Assembly: GCF_032586175.1 (NCBI RefSeq)
Contig: NZ_JAWHTE010000015.1
Span: 62,001 to 126,000 of the forward strand
DNA from: Ovoidimarina sediminis
Lineage (GTDB): Bacteria; Pseudomonadota; Alphaproteobacteria; Rhodobacterales; Rhodobacteraceae
Length of the DNA: 64,000 nt
Direction of reading: 5' to 3'
Both the position numbers and the translations under genes were made by a program. The notes below the pieces were generated by a model. It was given only the letters and a program-made list of their open reading frames with translations. It did not search any database and was not told where the DNA came from. Each line of letters begins with the position of its first letter. The first letter of the stretch is position 1. This document shows positions 32,594-41,995 of this stretch, one piece after another.

Positions 32594-35116
32594 TCAGTAA
32601 AGTCCGCCCGATGAGATCGTGCCCGTGTCGCGGGTGGTCGGGATCGTGACGGTCTGGCCGTCGCCCGCGGTGACGGTCGTCTCGGTCTCGGGCTGGGCGT
32701 CGCGCTCGAAGAGCGGGAGGTTCGAGCCCATGGCGAAGCCGCCGTCATACATCAGGCCGAAGACGGGCTCTTCCCCGTCGCGGAAATATTCGGCCACGAC
32801 GTAATCGCCCGTCGCGGTATCGGGCAGGCGTTCGCCGGTGAAGCGGTCGATCTTGATGAAGCGCCCGCCCGGGGGCACTTCGAACGGCCCGCCGCCATAC
32901 TTGGCCACGGCCTTTTCCATGAAATCCTGGAAGACGGGGGCGCAGAAGCGGCCGCCCGAGGCGCCGCGCCCGAGGGGACGGGGCGTGTCGTAGCCGATGT
33001 AGCAGCCGGCGGCGATGTTCGAGGTGAAGCCCACGAACCAGACGTCTTTCGCGTCGTTCGTCGTGCCGGTCTTGCCGGCGGCCGGAACCGGCAGGTTCAC
33101 GCGCCCCGCCGCCGTGCCGCGCTGGACCACGCCCTGCATCATGGAGGTCAGCTGATAGGCCGTGACCGGATCCATCACCTGGCGGCGGTTCGAGATGATG
33201 CGGGGCGCGCGGCCCGGATCGAGATCGGCCGTGCCGCATTCCTCGCAGTTGCGCGCGTCGTGGCGGTAGATCGTGGTGCCCCAGCGATCCTGCACCCGGT
33301 CGACGAGCGTGGGTTCGATGCGCTCGCCCCCGTTGGCGAACATCGCGTAGGCGGCGACCATGCGGTAGAGCGTGGTTTCCTCGGATCCGAGCGCATTGGC
33401 GAGGTACTGGCCCATGCGGTCGTAGACGCCGAAAAGCTCGGCATAGGAGGCGACGACATCCATGCCGATTTCTTCGGCAAGCCGCACCGTCATCAGGTTT
33501 CGCGACCGTTCGATGCCGGTTCTGAGCGGCGTTGGCCCGTAGAATTCGTTCGATGCGTTCCGAGGCCGCCAGACGCGGCCGCCGCCGACGTCGACCTCGA
33601 TCGGCGCGTCGACGATGATGGTGGCCGGTGTGAAGCCCGAGTCGAGCGCCGCGGCGTAGACGAAGGGCTTGAAGGACGAGCCCGGCTGGCGCGTGGCCTG
33701 GGTGGCGCGGTTGAAGACCGAATGCTGGTAGGAAAACCCGCCCTGGATGGCGATCACGCGGCCCGTGTTCACATCCATCGCCATGAAGCCGCCCTGCACC
33801 TCGGGCACCTGGCGGAGCGTCCAGCGAAGGAAGCTGCCGTCGCTGTCCGACGTCATGGCGCGGACATGGACGACATCGCCCACATCGAGGATATCGCCCG
33901 GCGTGCTGGCGCCGCGAATCCAGCGCACGTCTTCGCGGGGGATGAAATGGCCGTCGGCATCGTCGCGCACGCCCTCGATCCCGATGCGGACGGAGGTGTC
34001 GCCTTCGGCGAGGACGACGGCGGGGAACCAGCCTTCGATATCGCGTGGGATTTCAAGGGCGGCGAGCGCTTCGCGCCAGGCCTTTTCATCACCCAGGATA
34101 TCGGTCGGCAGCGTGAGACCGGTGCCGCGCCATTCGCCCTGTTCGCGGTCATAGGCCTCGAGCTGGCGGCGCAGCGCGCTGGCGGCCTCGATCTGCATTT
34201 CGGGGTCGATGGTCGCGCGGACGGTAAGGCCGCCGCCGAGGAACTGCCCCTCGCCGAAATCGCGGGTCAGCTGACGGCGGATTTCATCGGTGAAATAGTC
34301 GCGTGGCGGGAGCTGCTGGCGGAAGCCTTCGAGATCCCCGGCCTGCACGGTCAGAAGCGGCTCGAGACGCGCCTCCTGGTAGGTTGCGTCGTCGATATAG
34401 CCGTTTTCGTTCATCTCGCGCAGAACGAAGTTGCGGCGCTGGATCGCGTCGGCCTCGTTCCGGACCGGGTGAAGCGACGAGGGCCGCTGGGGGAGCGCGC
34501 CAAGATAGGCGGCTTCGGCGGGCGTGAGATCGGACAGCGGCTTGTTGAAATAGGTCTGGGCCGCCGCGGTGACGCCGTAGCTGTTCTGGCCGAGGAAGAT
34601 CTCGTTGAGGTAAAGCTCGAGGATCTTGTCCTTCGAAAGGGTGCTTTCGAGGCGCACCGAGAGGATCAGTTCCTTGATCTTGCGTTCGGCGGACCGGTCG
34701 GAGGACAGAAGGAAGTTCTTCACGACCTGCTGGGGAATGGTGGAGGCGCCGCGCACGCGGGCGCCGCGGGTTTCGACCGCCTCGATCACCGCCGCGGCGA
34801 TGCCGCGGGCGTCGAAGCCGCCATGTTCGTAGAAGTTCTTGTCTTCGGCCGAGATGAAGGCGGCTTTCACGAGGTCGGGCACCTCTTCGATCGGTGTGAA
34901 GAGGCGGCGTTCCTGGCTGAATTCATCGATGATCCGGCCTTCGGTGGAATAGATCCGGCTGATCGTGGGGGGCGTGTATTGCGAGAGCTGTTCGTGGTTC
35001 GGCAGATCGCGGCCGTACATGTAGAAGACCGCGCCCACGATGAGCGCGCCGCCGACCGCGCCAAGCGTGGCCAGGCTGAAGATCCCGCCAAGGATGGAAA
35101 AGACAAACCTCAACAC
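32594..35116 (-). CDS. mrcA: Penicillin-binding protein 1A
   Basis: An 840-residue bifunctional peptidoglycan synthase. An N-terminal membrane anchor (residues 1-35) is followed by the GT51 glycosyltransferase domain with its catalytic Glu in SAEDKNFYEHGG and the partner motif RGASTIPQQVVKNFLL. The transpeptidase domain carries the SxxK serine in GSSFKPF, SRN in ERSRNLMTVRL and KTGTT. A CEECG stretch near residue 627 and a long C-terminal Thr-rich tail are lineage extras. It lies 118 bases downstream of the amidase on the same strand, so synthesis and hydrolysis genes are adjacent. Confidence 0.96.
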   Translation of the reverse strand: MLRFVFSILGGIFSLATLGAVGGALIVGAVFYMYGRDLPNHEQLSQYTPPTISRIYSTEGRIIDEFSQERRLFTPIEEVPDLVKAAFISAEDKNFYEHGGFDARGIAAAVIEAVETRGARVRGASTIPQQVVKNFLLSSDRSAERKIKELILSVRLESTLSKDKILELYLNEIFLGQNSYGVTAAAQTYFNKPLSDLTPAEAAYLGALPQRPSSLHPVRNEADAIQRRNFVLREMNENGYIDDATYQEARLEPLLTVQAGDLEGFRQQLPPRDYFTDEIRRQLTRDFGEGQFLGGGLTVRATIDPEMQIEAASALRRQLEAYDREQGEWRGTGLTLPTDILGDEKAWREALAALEIPRDIEGWFPAVVLAEGDTSVRIGIEGVRDDADGHFIPREDVRWIRGASTPGDILDVGDVVHVRAMTSDSDGSFLRWTLRQVPEVQGGFMAMDVNTGRVIAIQGGFSYQHSVFNRATQATRQPGSSFKPFVYAAALDSGFTPATIIVDAPIEVDVGGGRVWRPRNASNEFYGPTPLRTGIERSRNLMTVRLAEEIGMDVVASYAELFGVYDRMGQYLANALGSEETTLYRMVAAYAMFANGGERIEPTLVDRVQDRWGTTIYRHDARNCEECGTADLDPGRAPRIISNRRQVMDPVTAYQLTSMMQGVVQRGTAAGRVNLPVPAAGKTGTTNDAKDVWFVGFTSNIAAGCYIGYDTPRPLGRGASGGRFCAPVFQDFMEKAVAKYGGGPFEVPPGGRFIKIDRFTGERLPDTATGDYVVAEYFRDGEEPVFGLMYDGGFAMGSNLPLFERDAQPETETTVTAGDGQTVTIPTTRDTGTISSGGLY

Positions 35117-35234
35117 GCGCTACACCTCGGGTTAGACGACCCAGCCCGATTATATGGGGCCGGACCGCCAGGGTCAAAACAGACGGGGCGTTCCATGGGA
35201 CGAAACCCGCCGGAGGGCAAGGGGCCCGTCACGG

Positions 35235-36425
35235 TCATTTGAGACGCGCCGCAAGGGTGCGATCCTTGGCCGTCCAGTCGAGAAGGCCGTCGGCTATGGC
35301 GCGGGCCAGCGCCATGCGGGCGCGCCCGTCGGAAAGGCGCTTGCGATCGGCCTCGGAGGAGAGAAAGCCCAGCTCGATCAGGACGGAGGGGAAATCGGGG
35401 GCCTTCAGGACGGAAAAGGCCGCGGCGCGGCGCGGGTTGGAGTTCGTGGCGCCCGTGCCCGCGTCGATGGCGCCGACGAGGGTATCGGCCAGGGCATCGG
35501 TGCGGGGCTGGGTGACGGTGCGGGCGAGATCCATGAGCACGAGCGCGATCTCGTCGCCCTGCCCCCCGAGGTCGACGCCGGCGATCAGATCATCCTCGTC
35601 ATGGCGTTCGGCGAGGCGTTGGGAGGCGATATCCGAGGCTTCTTCGGCGAGGGTGTAGACGGTGGCGCCCGAGGCATGGCCCGCGTCGGGCGGAAGCGCG
35701 TCGGCGTGGAGCGAGATCAGCACGGTCGCCCCGGCCTGGCGGGCGCGGGTGATGCGGGTTTCCAGCGGAACGAAGACATCGGCGTCGCGCGTCAGGACGA
35801 CATCGAAGGCGCCGGTGGCGCGCAGGATGCCCCTGAGTTCGCGGGCGAAGGTGAGCATGAGATCGGCCTCAACGAGGCCGCCGGCCACCGCGCCCGGATC
35901 GATCCCGCCATGGCCCGGATCGAGGACGATGACGGGCCGCGCGCCATCGGGCGTCGCGGCGGGTAGCGCGAGGTCGGGTGCGGCCTGGGCGCGGGCGGCG
36001 AAGGTGGCTTCGTCGACCGGGCCGAGGCTGACGGAGAGCCGGGCGCGGCCGTCGGGCGCGGAGGTGTCGAGTTCGGCCCGGTCGATGGCAAGGGGCGCGT
36101 CGAGGGTGAGGACGAGGCGCGACCAGCCGGGACGGGCCGTGCCGGTCGAGAGCGCGAGATCGCGGCGGGAGGTGACGGGGATCTCGCCCGGCCAGGTGAC
36201 TTCGGCAAGATCGATCACGAGGCGCCTCGGTGCGTCGAGCGTGTAGGCGCGCCAGGGCACCGGCTGGCTGAGCGCGAGGGATAGGTCGAGCCCCTGCCCC
36301 GCGTCGCTGACGGCGCTGTCGCTGCCCGAGACGCGGGCGAGCGCGCCGAGCGGCGTGGCCTGCGCGGGCGCGGCCAACAGAAGAAAGGCGCAGAGCGCCG
36401 GAAGGAGCAAGGTGAGTCTCGACAT
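35235..36425 (-). CDS. amiC: N-acetylmuramoyl-L-alanine amidase (AmiC type, AMIN + Amidase_3)
   Basis: A 396-residue periplasmic amidase that cleaves the peptide from glycan during cell separation. The signal peptide is MSRLTLLLPALCAFLLLAAP with cleavage after AQA. The N-terminal AMIN domain (about 25-130) targets the septum, and the Amidase_3 catalytic domain (about 165-390) carries zinc ligands in VLDPGHGGIDPGAV, an acidic VEADLMLTFA, LISLHADALPP and the FLSSEAD terminus. The ATG at 36425 gives a proper signal peptide; the in-frame start at 36479 does not. It is upstream of PBP1A in the same orientation. Confidence 0.93.
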   Translation of the reverse strand: MSRLTLLLPALCAFLLLAAPAQATPLGALARVSGSDSAVSDAGQGLDLSLALSQPVPWRAYTLDAPRRLVIDLAEVTWPGEIPVTSRRDLALSTGTARPGWSRLVLTLDAPLAIDRAELDTSAPDGRARLSVSLGPVDEATFAARAQAAPDLALPAATPDGARPVIVLDPGHGGIDPGAVAGGLVEADLMLTFARELRGILRATGAFDVVLTRDADVFVPLETRITRARQAGATVLISLHADALPPDAGHASGATVYTLAEEASDIASQRLAERHDEDDLIAGVDLGGQGDEIALVLMDLARTVTQPRTDALADTLVGAIDAGTGATNSNPRRAAAFSVLKAPDFPSVLIELGFLSSEADRKRLSDGRARMALARAIADGLLDWTAKDRTLAARLK

Positions 36426-36515
36426 GCCTGCCTCGTGATCGCCTCTGGCGGGCGATTGTTTCCCGGGACTATACCGCAACCCCGGTCAGGCCAAAACTGT
36501 TTTCGGACCGCGCCG

Positions 36516-37655
36516 TCAGCCCTTCGCCATGAAATCCACGAGGCGGCGGAGGCCCTCGGCGATATCCTCGGTCGAGCGGGCGTAGGAAAAGCGCAGGGTG
36601 TGGCGCCCCCGGACGGGATCGAAATCGATCCCCGGGGTGGCGGCGACGCCCGCCTCGTCGAGAAGCCGCCTTGCGAAGGCGAGGCTGTCATCGGTGAAGG
36701 CCGAGACATCGGCATAAACGTAGAAGGCGCCGTCGGGCGGCGCGACATCGGTGAAGCCCGCCCCGGGCAGCCCTTCGATCATCAGGCGGCGGTTCTCGGC
36801 ATAGACGGCGAGGTTTGCCTGGAGCTCTGCCTCGCAGTCCAGGGCGGCGAGGGCCGCGACCTGTGCGGCGTGGGAGGGGCAGATGAACATGTTCTGGGCA
36901 AGCCGTTCGATGCCGCGCACATGGGCCTCGGGCACGACCATCCAGCCGACGCGCCAGCCCGTCATCGAATAGTATTTCGAGAACGAGTTGATGACGGTCA
37001 CGTCATCGGAAATTTCGAGGGCCGACACCGCGCGCCGCTCGTACTCGATGCCATGGTATATTTCGTCGGAAATAAAGGCCGCTCCGCGCGATGTTGCGGC
37101 CTCGTAGAGCGCCGTGAGGGCGGGCGTGTCGAGCATCGTGCCGGAGGGGTTGGCGGGCGAGGCGACGATCAGGCCTTGGATGTCTTGCGGCACGTCCTCG
37201 GGTGCGGGCTGAAGGCGGTTTTCGATCCGTGTCGGAATGCCAACGGGATCGAGCGAGAGCGCCCTCAGGATCTGGCGGTAGGACGGGTAGCCGGGATCGC
37301 CCAAGGCCACGCGGTCGCCCGCGTCGAAGAGATGGGTGAAGGCGAGCAGGAACGCGCCCGAGGAGCCCGAGGTGACGATGACGCGGGCCGGATCGAGATC
37401 GAGCCCGTGGCGATCGGCGTAGATCCGCGCAATCCGGGCGCGCAGTTCGGGCAGGCCGAGGGCCACGGTATAGCCGAGCGCATCGCGCTCCATCGCGGCG
37501 GCCAGAGCGGCGCGCGCCCCTGCGGGTGCTGGGGTTCCGGGCTGCCCCACCTCCATGTGGATGATGTGCCGACCGGCGGCCTCGGCGGCGCGGGCGGCCT
37601 CCATCACGTCCATCACGATAAAGGGATCGACCTCGCCGCGCCTTGAGCTTCGCAT
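36516..37655 (-). CDS. PLP-dependent aminotransferase, class I/II
   Basis: A 379-residue fold-type I aminotransferase. The N-terminal HMEVGQPGTPAPAGAR, LGDPGYPSYRQILRAL and PLP lysine region NSFSKYYSMTGWRVGW are clear, and the pocket arginine segment LRFSYARSTEDI is near the C-terminus. It could act on aromatic, branched-chain or aspartate-type amino acids; the substrate is not readable. The ATG at 37655 is used. It is divergent from the M48 protease, with only 37 bases between starts, so their promoters overlap or extend into coding sequence. Confidence 0.92.
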   Translation of the reverse strand: MRSSRRGEVDPFIVMDVMEAARAAEAAGRHIIHMEVGQPGTPAPAGARAALAAAMERDALGYTVALGLPELRARIARIYADRHGLDLDPARVIVTSGSSGAFLLAFTHLFDAGDRVALGDPGYPSYRQILRALSLDPVGIPTRIENRLQPAPEDVPQDIQGLIVASPANPSGTMLDTPALTALYEAATSRGAAFISDEIYHGIEYERRAVSALEISDDVTVINSFSKYYSMTGWRVGWMVVPEAHVRGIERLAQNMFICPSHAAQVAALAALDCEAELQANLAVYAENRRLMIEGLPGAGFTDVAPPDGAFYVYADVSAFTDDSLAFARRLLDEAGVAATPGIDFDPVRGRHTLRFSYARSTEDIAEGLRRLVDFMAKG

Positions 37656-37692
37656 CCACCTTCTCCTATCCTCTGCGCGCGGTGACCTGCAC

Positions 37693-39045
37693 ATGGGGTG
37701 CGGGCCCTGTCAATGGTGTCGGAGTAAAGCCCTCTTGCGTGCCCTTCGGATCGGATGTCTGGCCGCCCTTCTGGCGCTTGTGGCGTTTGCCGCGAGTGCG
37801 CGCACGCTCTTGCGCGACCCCGATATCGAATATGCACTGAAGAAGCTGGCGGAGCCGATCGTCGGCGTGTCGGGGATGAGCATCGGGCGGATCGACATCA
37901 TGGTGATCCATGACGACCGGATGAACGCCTTCATCGTGGACGACCGCACCGTGTTCATCCATTCCGGCCTGATCCTGAGGCTGGGATCGGCGGCGGAACT
38001 GCAATCGGTGATCGCCCACGAGATCGCCCATATCGCGAACGGCCACATCCCTCGGCGGCTGAGCAACAGGCGGGCCGCGTCGCGGTCTGCCTTCGCGGGG
38101 ATGGCGCTGGGGCTGGCGGCGGCGCTGGCGGGGGAATCGCAGGCGGCCGCCGGGCTGGCGATCGGCACGCAATCGTCGGCCATGGCCGCGTTCTTCGCCC
38201 ATACCCGGGCCGAGGAAGCGGCCGCCGATGCCTCGGGCCTGCGCTTCATGGCGGAGGTGGGGATCGACCCCAGGGCGGCGATAGGGGTGCTTGAGCGGTT
38301 CCGGGGACAGGAGGCGCTGGCCGCGCCGCGCCGCGACCCCTACGTGCAGACCCATCCGCTGACGCGGGACCGGATGCGGGCCGTCGAGGGGATGGCCGCG
38401 GGGCTGAGGGTGATTCCGGCGGACCGGTCGTCGGACGAGTACTGGTTCCGGCGTGCGCAGGGCAAGCTGGGGGCCTTCGTGCGGAGCCCGCGCGAGACGC
38501 TTCGCAAGGTGAAATCTTCCGACGGATCGGATATCGCCGTGATGCGGCGGGCGATCGCCTATCACCGGCAGGCCAATACGCAGAAGGCGCGGGCCGAGAT
38601 CGACCGGCTGGCCGCGATGCGCCCCACCGACCCCTTCGTGCACGAGCTGCGCGGCCAGATCCTGATGGAGAGCCGGGCAATCGGCCCTGCGGTGCAGGCC
38701 TATGGGCGGGCGGTGGAGCTGCGCCCGAGCGACCCGCTGATCCTTGCGAGCTATGGCCGGGCGCTTCTGGCCGCGGAACGCTATGGCACCGCTCTGGATG
38801 TGCTCACGCGGGCACGGGCGCGGGACGCGCGCAACCCGGTGCTTTTGCGCGACCTCGCGGTGGCCTATGCACGGAACGGACAGAACGGAATGGCCAGCGT
38901 TTCGACCGCCGAACGCTATGCGATGATCGGCCAGGCGGAAGACGCGGTGATCCATGCCAAGCGCGCCGCGGGGCTTTTACCCGCGGGATCGCCCGGTCGG
39001 CGCCGGGCCGAAGACATACTGGCGGCCTTCGGAGGAAGCCAATGA
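37693..39045 (+). CDS. M48-family metalloprotease with TPR domain (BepA-like)
   Basis: A 450-residue envelope protease. The N-terminus has a hydrophobic signal (GCLAALLALVAFAASA). The M48 domain carries the zinc motif HEIAH in QSVIAHEIAHIANGHI and the downstream glutamate in TRAEEAAADASGLR. The C-terminal half (about residues 300-440) is TPR-like (AVQAYGRAVELRPSDPLIL). This layout matches BepA/YfgC, which polices outer-membrane protein assembly. The start at 37693 gives an unusual CGPCQWC before the signal; a TTG further in is an alternative. The next gene begins 20 bases after the stop and encodes a disulfide enzyme, suggesting a joint periplasmic quality-control role. Confidence 0.9.
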   Translation: MGCGPCQWCRSKALLRALRIGCLAALLALVAFAASARTLLRDPDIEYALKKLAEPIVGVSGMSIGRIDIMVIHDDRMNAFIVDDRTVFIHSGLILRLGSAAELQSVIAHEIAHIANGHIPRRLSNRRAASRSAFAGMALGLAAALAGESQAAAGLAIGTQSSAMAAFFAHTRAEEAAADASGLRFMAEVGIDPRAAIGVLERFRGQEALAAPRRDPYVQTHPLTRDRMRAVEGMAAGLRVIPADRSSDEYWFRRAQGKLGAFVRSPRETLRKVKSSDGSDIAVMRRAIAYHRQANTQKARAEIDRLAAMRPTDPFVHELRGQILMESRAIGPAVQAYGRAVELRPSDPLILASYGRALLAAERYGTALDVLTRARARDARNPVLLRDLAVAYARNGQNGMASVSTAERYAMIGQAEDAVIHAKRAAGLLPAGSPGRRRAEDILAAFGGSQ

Positions 39046-39065
39046 GAGTGAAAAGGAGTAACGGA

Positions 39066-39815
39066 ATGATCCGTACCACAGCCCTTGCGGCAAGCTTTGT
39101 CGCGCTGACCGCGGGCGGGGCCGCCGCGTTCGACCCGAGCGATATGAGCGCGTCCGAGAAGGAGGCCTTCGGCGCCGCGGTGCGCGAATACCTTCTGGAA
39201 AACCCCCGCGTTCTGATGGAGGCCGTCGCCGTGCTGGAACAGCGCGAGGCGGAGGAGCGGGCGCGCGCGGAAGTGGCCCTGATTTCAGAACTTTCCGAAG
39301 AGATCTTCGAGGACGATTTTTCCTTCATCGGCGGCAATCCCGACGGCGACGTGGTGATGGTCGAGTTCATCGACTATCGCTGCAGCTATTGCCGGAAGGC
39401 GCATCCCGAGATCGCGCGGCTTCTGGAGGCCGACGGGCGGATCAAGAAGATCATCAAGGAATTCCCGATCCTCGGGGAAGAATCGGTCGAGGCGTCACGC
39501 TTTGCGATCTCGGTGCTGCAGATCGACGGGCCGGAGGCCTACGAGGACATCAACAACACGCTGATCGCGCATCGGGGCACGTTCACCCGGGACACGCTGG
39601 AGCGGATCGCCGAGGACAAGGGCCTGTCGGCGCTCAAGATCATGCGGCGGATGGACAGCGAGGAGGTTTCGGCGGTGATCCGGGCGAACCACGAACTGGC
39701 GCAGAAGCTTGAGATCAACGGCACGCCCGGTTTCGTGTTCAAGGACCGGATGGTGCGCGGATACCTGCCCCTGCCACAGATGATGGCGACAGTGATGGAA
39801 GTGCGGACGCAGTAG
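39066..39815 (+). CDS. DsbA/Com1-like periplasmic thiol-disulfide oxidoreductase
   Basis: A 249-residue DsbA-family protein. The signal peptide is MIRTTALAASFVALTAGGAA, and the ATG at 39066 follows an AAAAGGAG ribosome-binding site. An N-terminal helical segment (about 25-85, similar to Com1/ScsC trimerisation helices) precedes the thioredoxin domain with active-site CSYC in FIDYRCSYCRKAHPEI and the cis-proline loop INGTPGFVF. Proteins with this layout isomerise or introduce disulfides in the periplasm. It is downstream of the M48 protease, probably in one operon, and is followed by a strong terminator. Confidence 0.93.
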   Translation: MIRTTALAASFVALTAGGAAAFDPSDMSASEKEAFGAAVREYLLENPRVLMEAVAVLEQREAEERARAEVALISELSEEIFEDDFSFIGGNPDGDVVMVEFIDYRCSYCRKAHPEIARLLEADGRIKKIIKEFPILGEESVEASRFAISVLQIDGPEAYEDINNTLIAHRGTFTRDTLERIAEDKGLSALKIMRRMDSEEVSAVIRANHELAQKLEINGTPGFVFKDRMVRGYLPLPQMMATVMEVRTQ

Positions 39816-39848
39816 CGGCGGGGCGCATCCCAAAACATCCCGGGAATT

Positions 39849-39878
39849 GGGCAGATCCCGACAATCTGCCCTTTTTTT
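39849..39878 (+). terminator. Strong Rho-independent terminator
   Basis: GGGCAGAT, a CCCGACA loop and ATCTGCCC form a perfect 8-bp stem followed by seven T. It lies 34 bases after the DsbA-like stop and closes the M48-DsbA operon. Confidence 0.95.
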
Positions 39879-40044
39879 CCGCGCCCGGTGTGGCCGCGGT
39901 CGCTGTTGCGCGGCGATCCGCGCCGGGAATTTGCGGTGCCGCCCGCCTCGGGCCACGAAACGCATGTGCGTGGCGAACGCACCGGGCCCGGCCCATGGGA
40001 TCAAGGGCTCCGGCGGTGGGGAAATCGAAGTGGACGGAAGCAAG

Positions 40045-41895
40045 ATGCACACAGAGCCGGGCGCTCCGGCGGGCCAGTCGGCGTTCAGTTCGCCGATCAC
40101 CCGGTATCTCGAAGGGCTGCGCGAAACGCTTCTGAAGAACACCTCGGGCGAGGTGGCAAGTTATATCCCGGAGCTGGCCCATGCCGATCCGATGAGCTTC
40201 GGCATCGCCGTGGCGACGATGGACGGCACCGTCTATGAATGCGGCGCGACGACCACGGAATTCACCATTCAGTCGATGTCGAAGCCCTTTACCTATGGCC
40301 AGGCGCTGATGACGTACGGGACCGAGGCCGTTCTGAAAAGGGTCGGCGTGGAGCCCACCGGCGAAGCGTTCAATTCCATCGTGCTGGACGAGGTGCACAA
40401 CCGGCCCTTCAACCCGATGGTGAATGCCGGCGCGATCTCGATCGCCAACATCCTGTACGACGCGCAGGCCGAGACCTCGGTCACCGACCTTTTCAGCCGC
40501 CTGGCGGGTCGGCCCCTGTCGATCGACAACGCCGTGTTCCAGTCGGAGCTGGAAACCGGGCACCGGAACCGGGCGATTTCCTACATGATGCTGAACACGG
40601 GGATGATCGACAAGGATCCGGAGCGGGTGCTGGATCTTTACTTCCGGCAATGCTCGATCCGGGTGAATTGCCGCGACATGGCCTATATGGCCGCGACGCT
40701 GGGCAATCTGGGCCAGCATCCCCTGACCCGGGACGAGATCTTCGAACCCGAGCATGTACAGGATGTGCTGACGCTGATGAGCACCTGCGGCATGTACGAT
40801 TATGCCGGGCAATGGGCCTATGAGGTGGGGATCGCGGCCAAGAGCGGGGTGTCGGGCGGCGTGATCGCGGTGATCCCGGGACAGGCCGGCATTGCCGTCT
40901 GGTCGCCGCCTCTGGACCCGCATGGCAATTCGGTGCGGGGGGTCGAGGTGTGCAAGGCGATCAGCCGGGAGTTCGGCCTGCACGGCTTTCGCGAGCGGGC
41001 GACGGCGGGCACGGTGATCCGGCACCACCGCCGGGCCAGCGAGGCCATGTCGAAGCGGATGCGTTCGGAGTCGGAGCGGGCCTGGCTTCAGCGGCATGGT
41101 CAGAGGGTTTCGGTTACCGAGCTGCAGGGCGCGCTGTACTTCGGGTCGGCGGAAACGGTCATTCGCCGGCTGGCGGCCGAAACCTCGGAGGTCGAGGAGC
41201 TTGTGATCGACTTTCGCAGGGTGGGATACGCGGATGCCGCTGCGAGCCGGTTGCTGGTGCAGTCGCTGAGGGAGTTCCTGGCGCTCGGTTGCCGTGTCAC
41301 GATGAGCGGGCTGGGCGACAGCACCGCGCTGGCGCGCCTTGCCGGCGAGATCGCGGCGCAGTGCGATGGCGTCGAGCGGTACCCGGACCTCGACCTGGCG
41401 GTTCAGGCGGCCGAGGACCGCCTGCTGGGCGACCATTACGATCTGGTGGATCGATCGGTCTATTCCCTGTCGCGGCTGTCGATCTTTTCAGGGCTTCAGC
41501 CGGAGGATTACCGGCTTCTCGAAAGCATCGTCTCGCCGGTCAGCTATATGGGCGGACAGAGGATCATTGCCGAGGGTGATCCGGCCGAGGCGTTCTATAT
41601 CCTGGCGAGCGGCAGCGCGAGCGTGTCGATCACGCTGGGCGACGGGCGGCGGCGGCGGCTTGCGTCGCTTGGCCCCGGTGCAACCTTCGGGGAAATGGCG
41701 CTGGTCGACGGTGGCGAGCGGACGGCGGACGTTCATGCCGATAACGCGTTGGTCGCCTACAAGTTCTCGCTCGATAAGATCCGGACGCTGTCGGTGGAGC
41801 GCCCGCAGATCATGGCGACGATCCTGGCGAATATCGTGAAGGATCTGGCGGGGCGGCTGCGCCAGGCGAACGAGGAGATCCGGAGTTTGGATTGA
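40045..41895 (+). CDS. glsA: Glutaminase A fused to STAS and cyclic-nucleotide-binding domains
   Basis: A 616-residue three-domain protein. Residues about 15-320 form a serine-dependent glutaminase, with the catalytic Ser77-x-x-Lys80 in QSMSKPF and FNPMVNAGAI typical of GlsA; it hydrolyses glutamine to glutamate and ammonia. Residues about 350-445 form a STAS domain (VEELVIDFRRVGYADAAASR). Residues about 475-605 form a cNMP-binding domain, with AEGDPAEAFYILASGSASV and a phosphate-binding-cassette-like LGPGATFGEMALVDGGERTA. The ATG at 40045 follows GGAAG; an N-terminal extension in the same frame back to 39847 crosses the terminator and is rejected. The regulatory domains suggest ligand-gated glutaminase activity or membrane-complex docking, which is inference. 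Confidence 0.93.
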   Translation: MHTEPGAPAGQSAFSSPITRYLEGLRETLLKNTSGEVASYIPELAHADPMSFGIAVATMDGTVYECGATTTEFTIQSMSKPFTYGQALMTYGTEAVLKRVGVEPTGEAFNSIVLDEVHNRPFNPMVNAGAISIANILYDAQAETSVTDLFSRLAGRPLSIDNAVFQSELETGHRNRAISYMMLNTGMIDKDPERVLDLYFRQCSIRVNCRDMAYMAATLGNLGQHPLTRDEIFEPEHVQDVLTLMSTCGMYDYAGQWAYEVGIAAKSGVSGGVIAVIPGQAGIAVWSPPLDPHGNSVRGVEVCKAISREFGLHGFRERATAGTVIRHHRRASEAMSKRMRSESERAWLQRHGQRVSVTELQGALYFGSAETVIRRLAAETSEVEELVIDFRRVGYADAAASRLLVQSLREFLALGCRVTMSGLGDSTALARLAGEIAAQCDGVERYPDLDLAVQAAEDRLLGDHYDLVDRSVYSLSRLSIFSGLQPEDYRLLESIVSPVSYMGGQRIIAEGDPAEAFYILASGSASVSITLGDGRRRRLASLGPGATFGEMALVDGGERTADVHADNALVAYKFSLDKIRTLSVERPQIMATILANIVKDLAGRLRQANEEIRSLD

Positions 41896-41995
41896 GGCGG
41901 CTGATGGCTGGTTTGAGCCGATAGGATTGAAAACCTCGGCTTGAGAGCAGGGTGAGCTGCTGAGTCACTTCTCCCGAGGCATGGGAGGTCTGGCG
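41896..41995 (+). mobile_element. Probable left-end remnant of an insertion sequence
   Basis: The hundred bases after glsA run directly into the transposase remnant and include a leader-like ending (CTTCTCCCGAGGCATGGGAG) of the kind seen before such transposases. No terminal inverted repeat or target duplication could be matched, so the boundary is uncertain. Confidence 0.4.

Noticed and set aside
39847..40044. N-terminal extension of the glutaminase fusion
   Set aside because: It begins within the M48-DsbA terminator and is Arg/Cys-rich; the ATG at 40045 has a ribosome-binding site and family similarity starts there.
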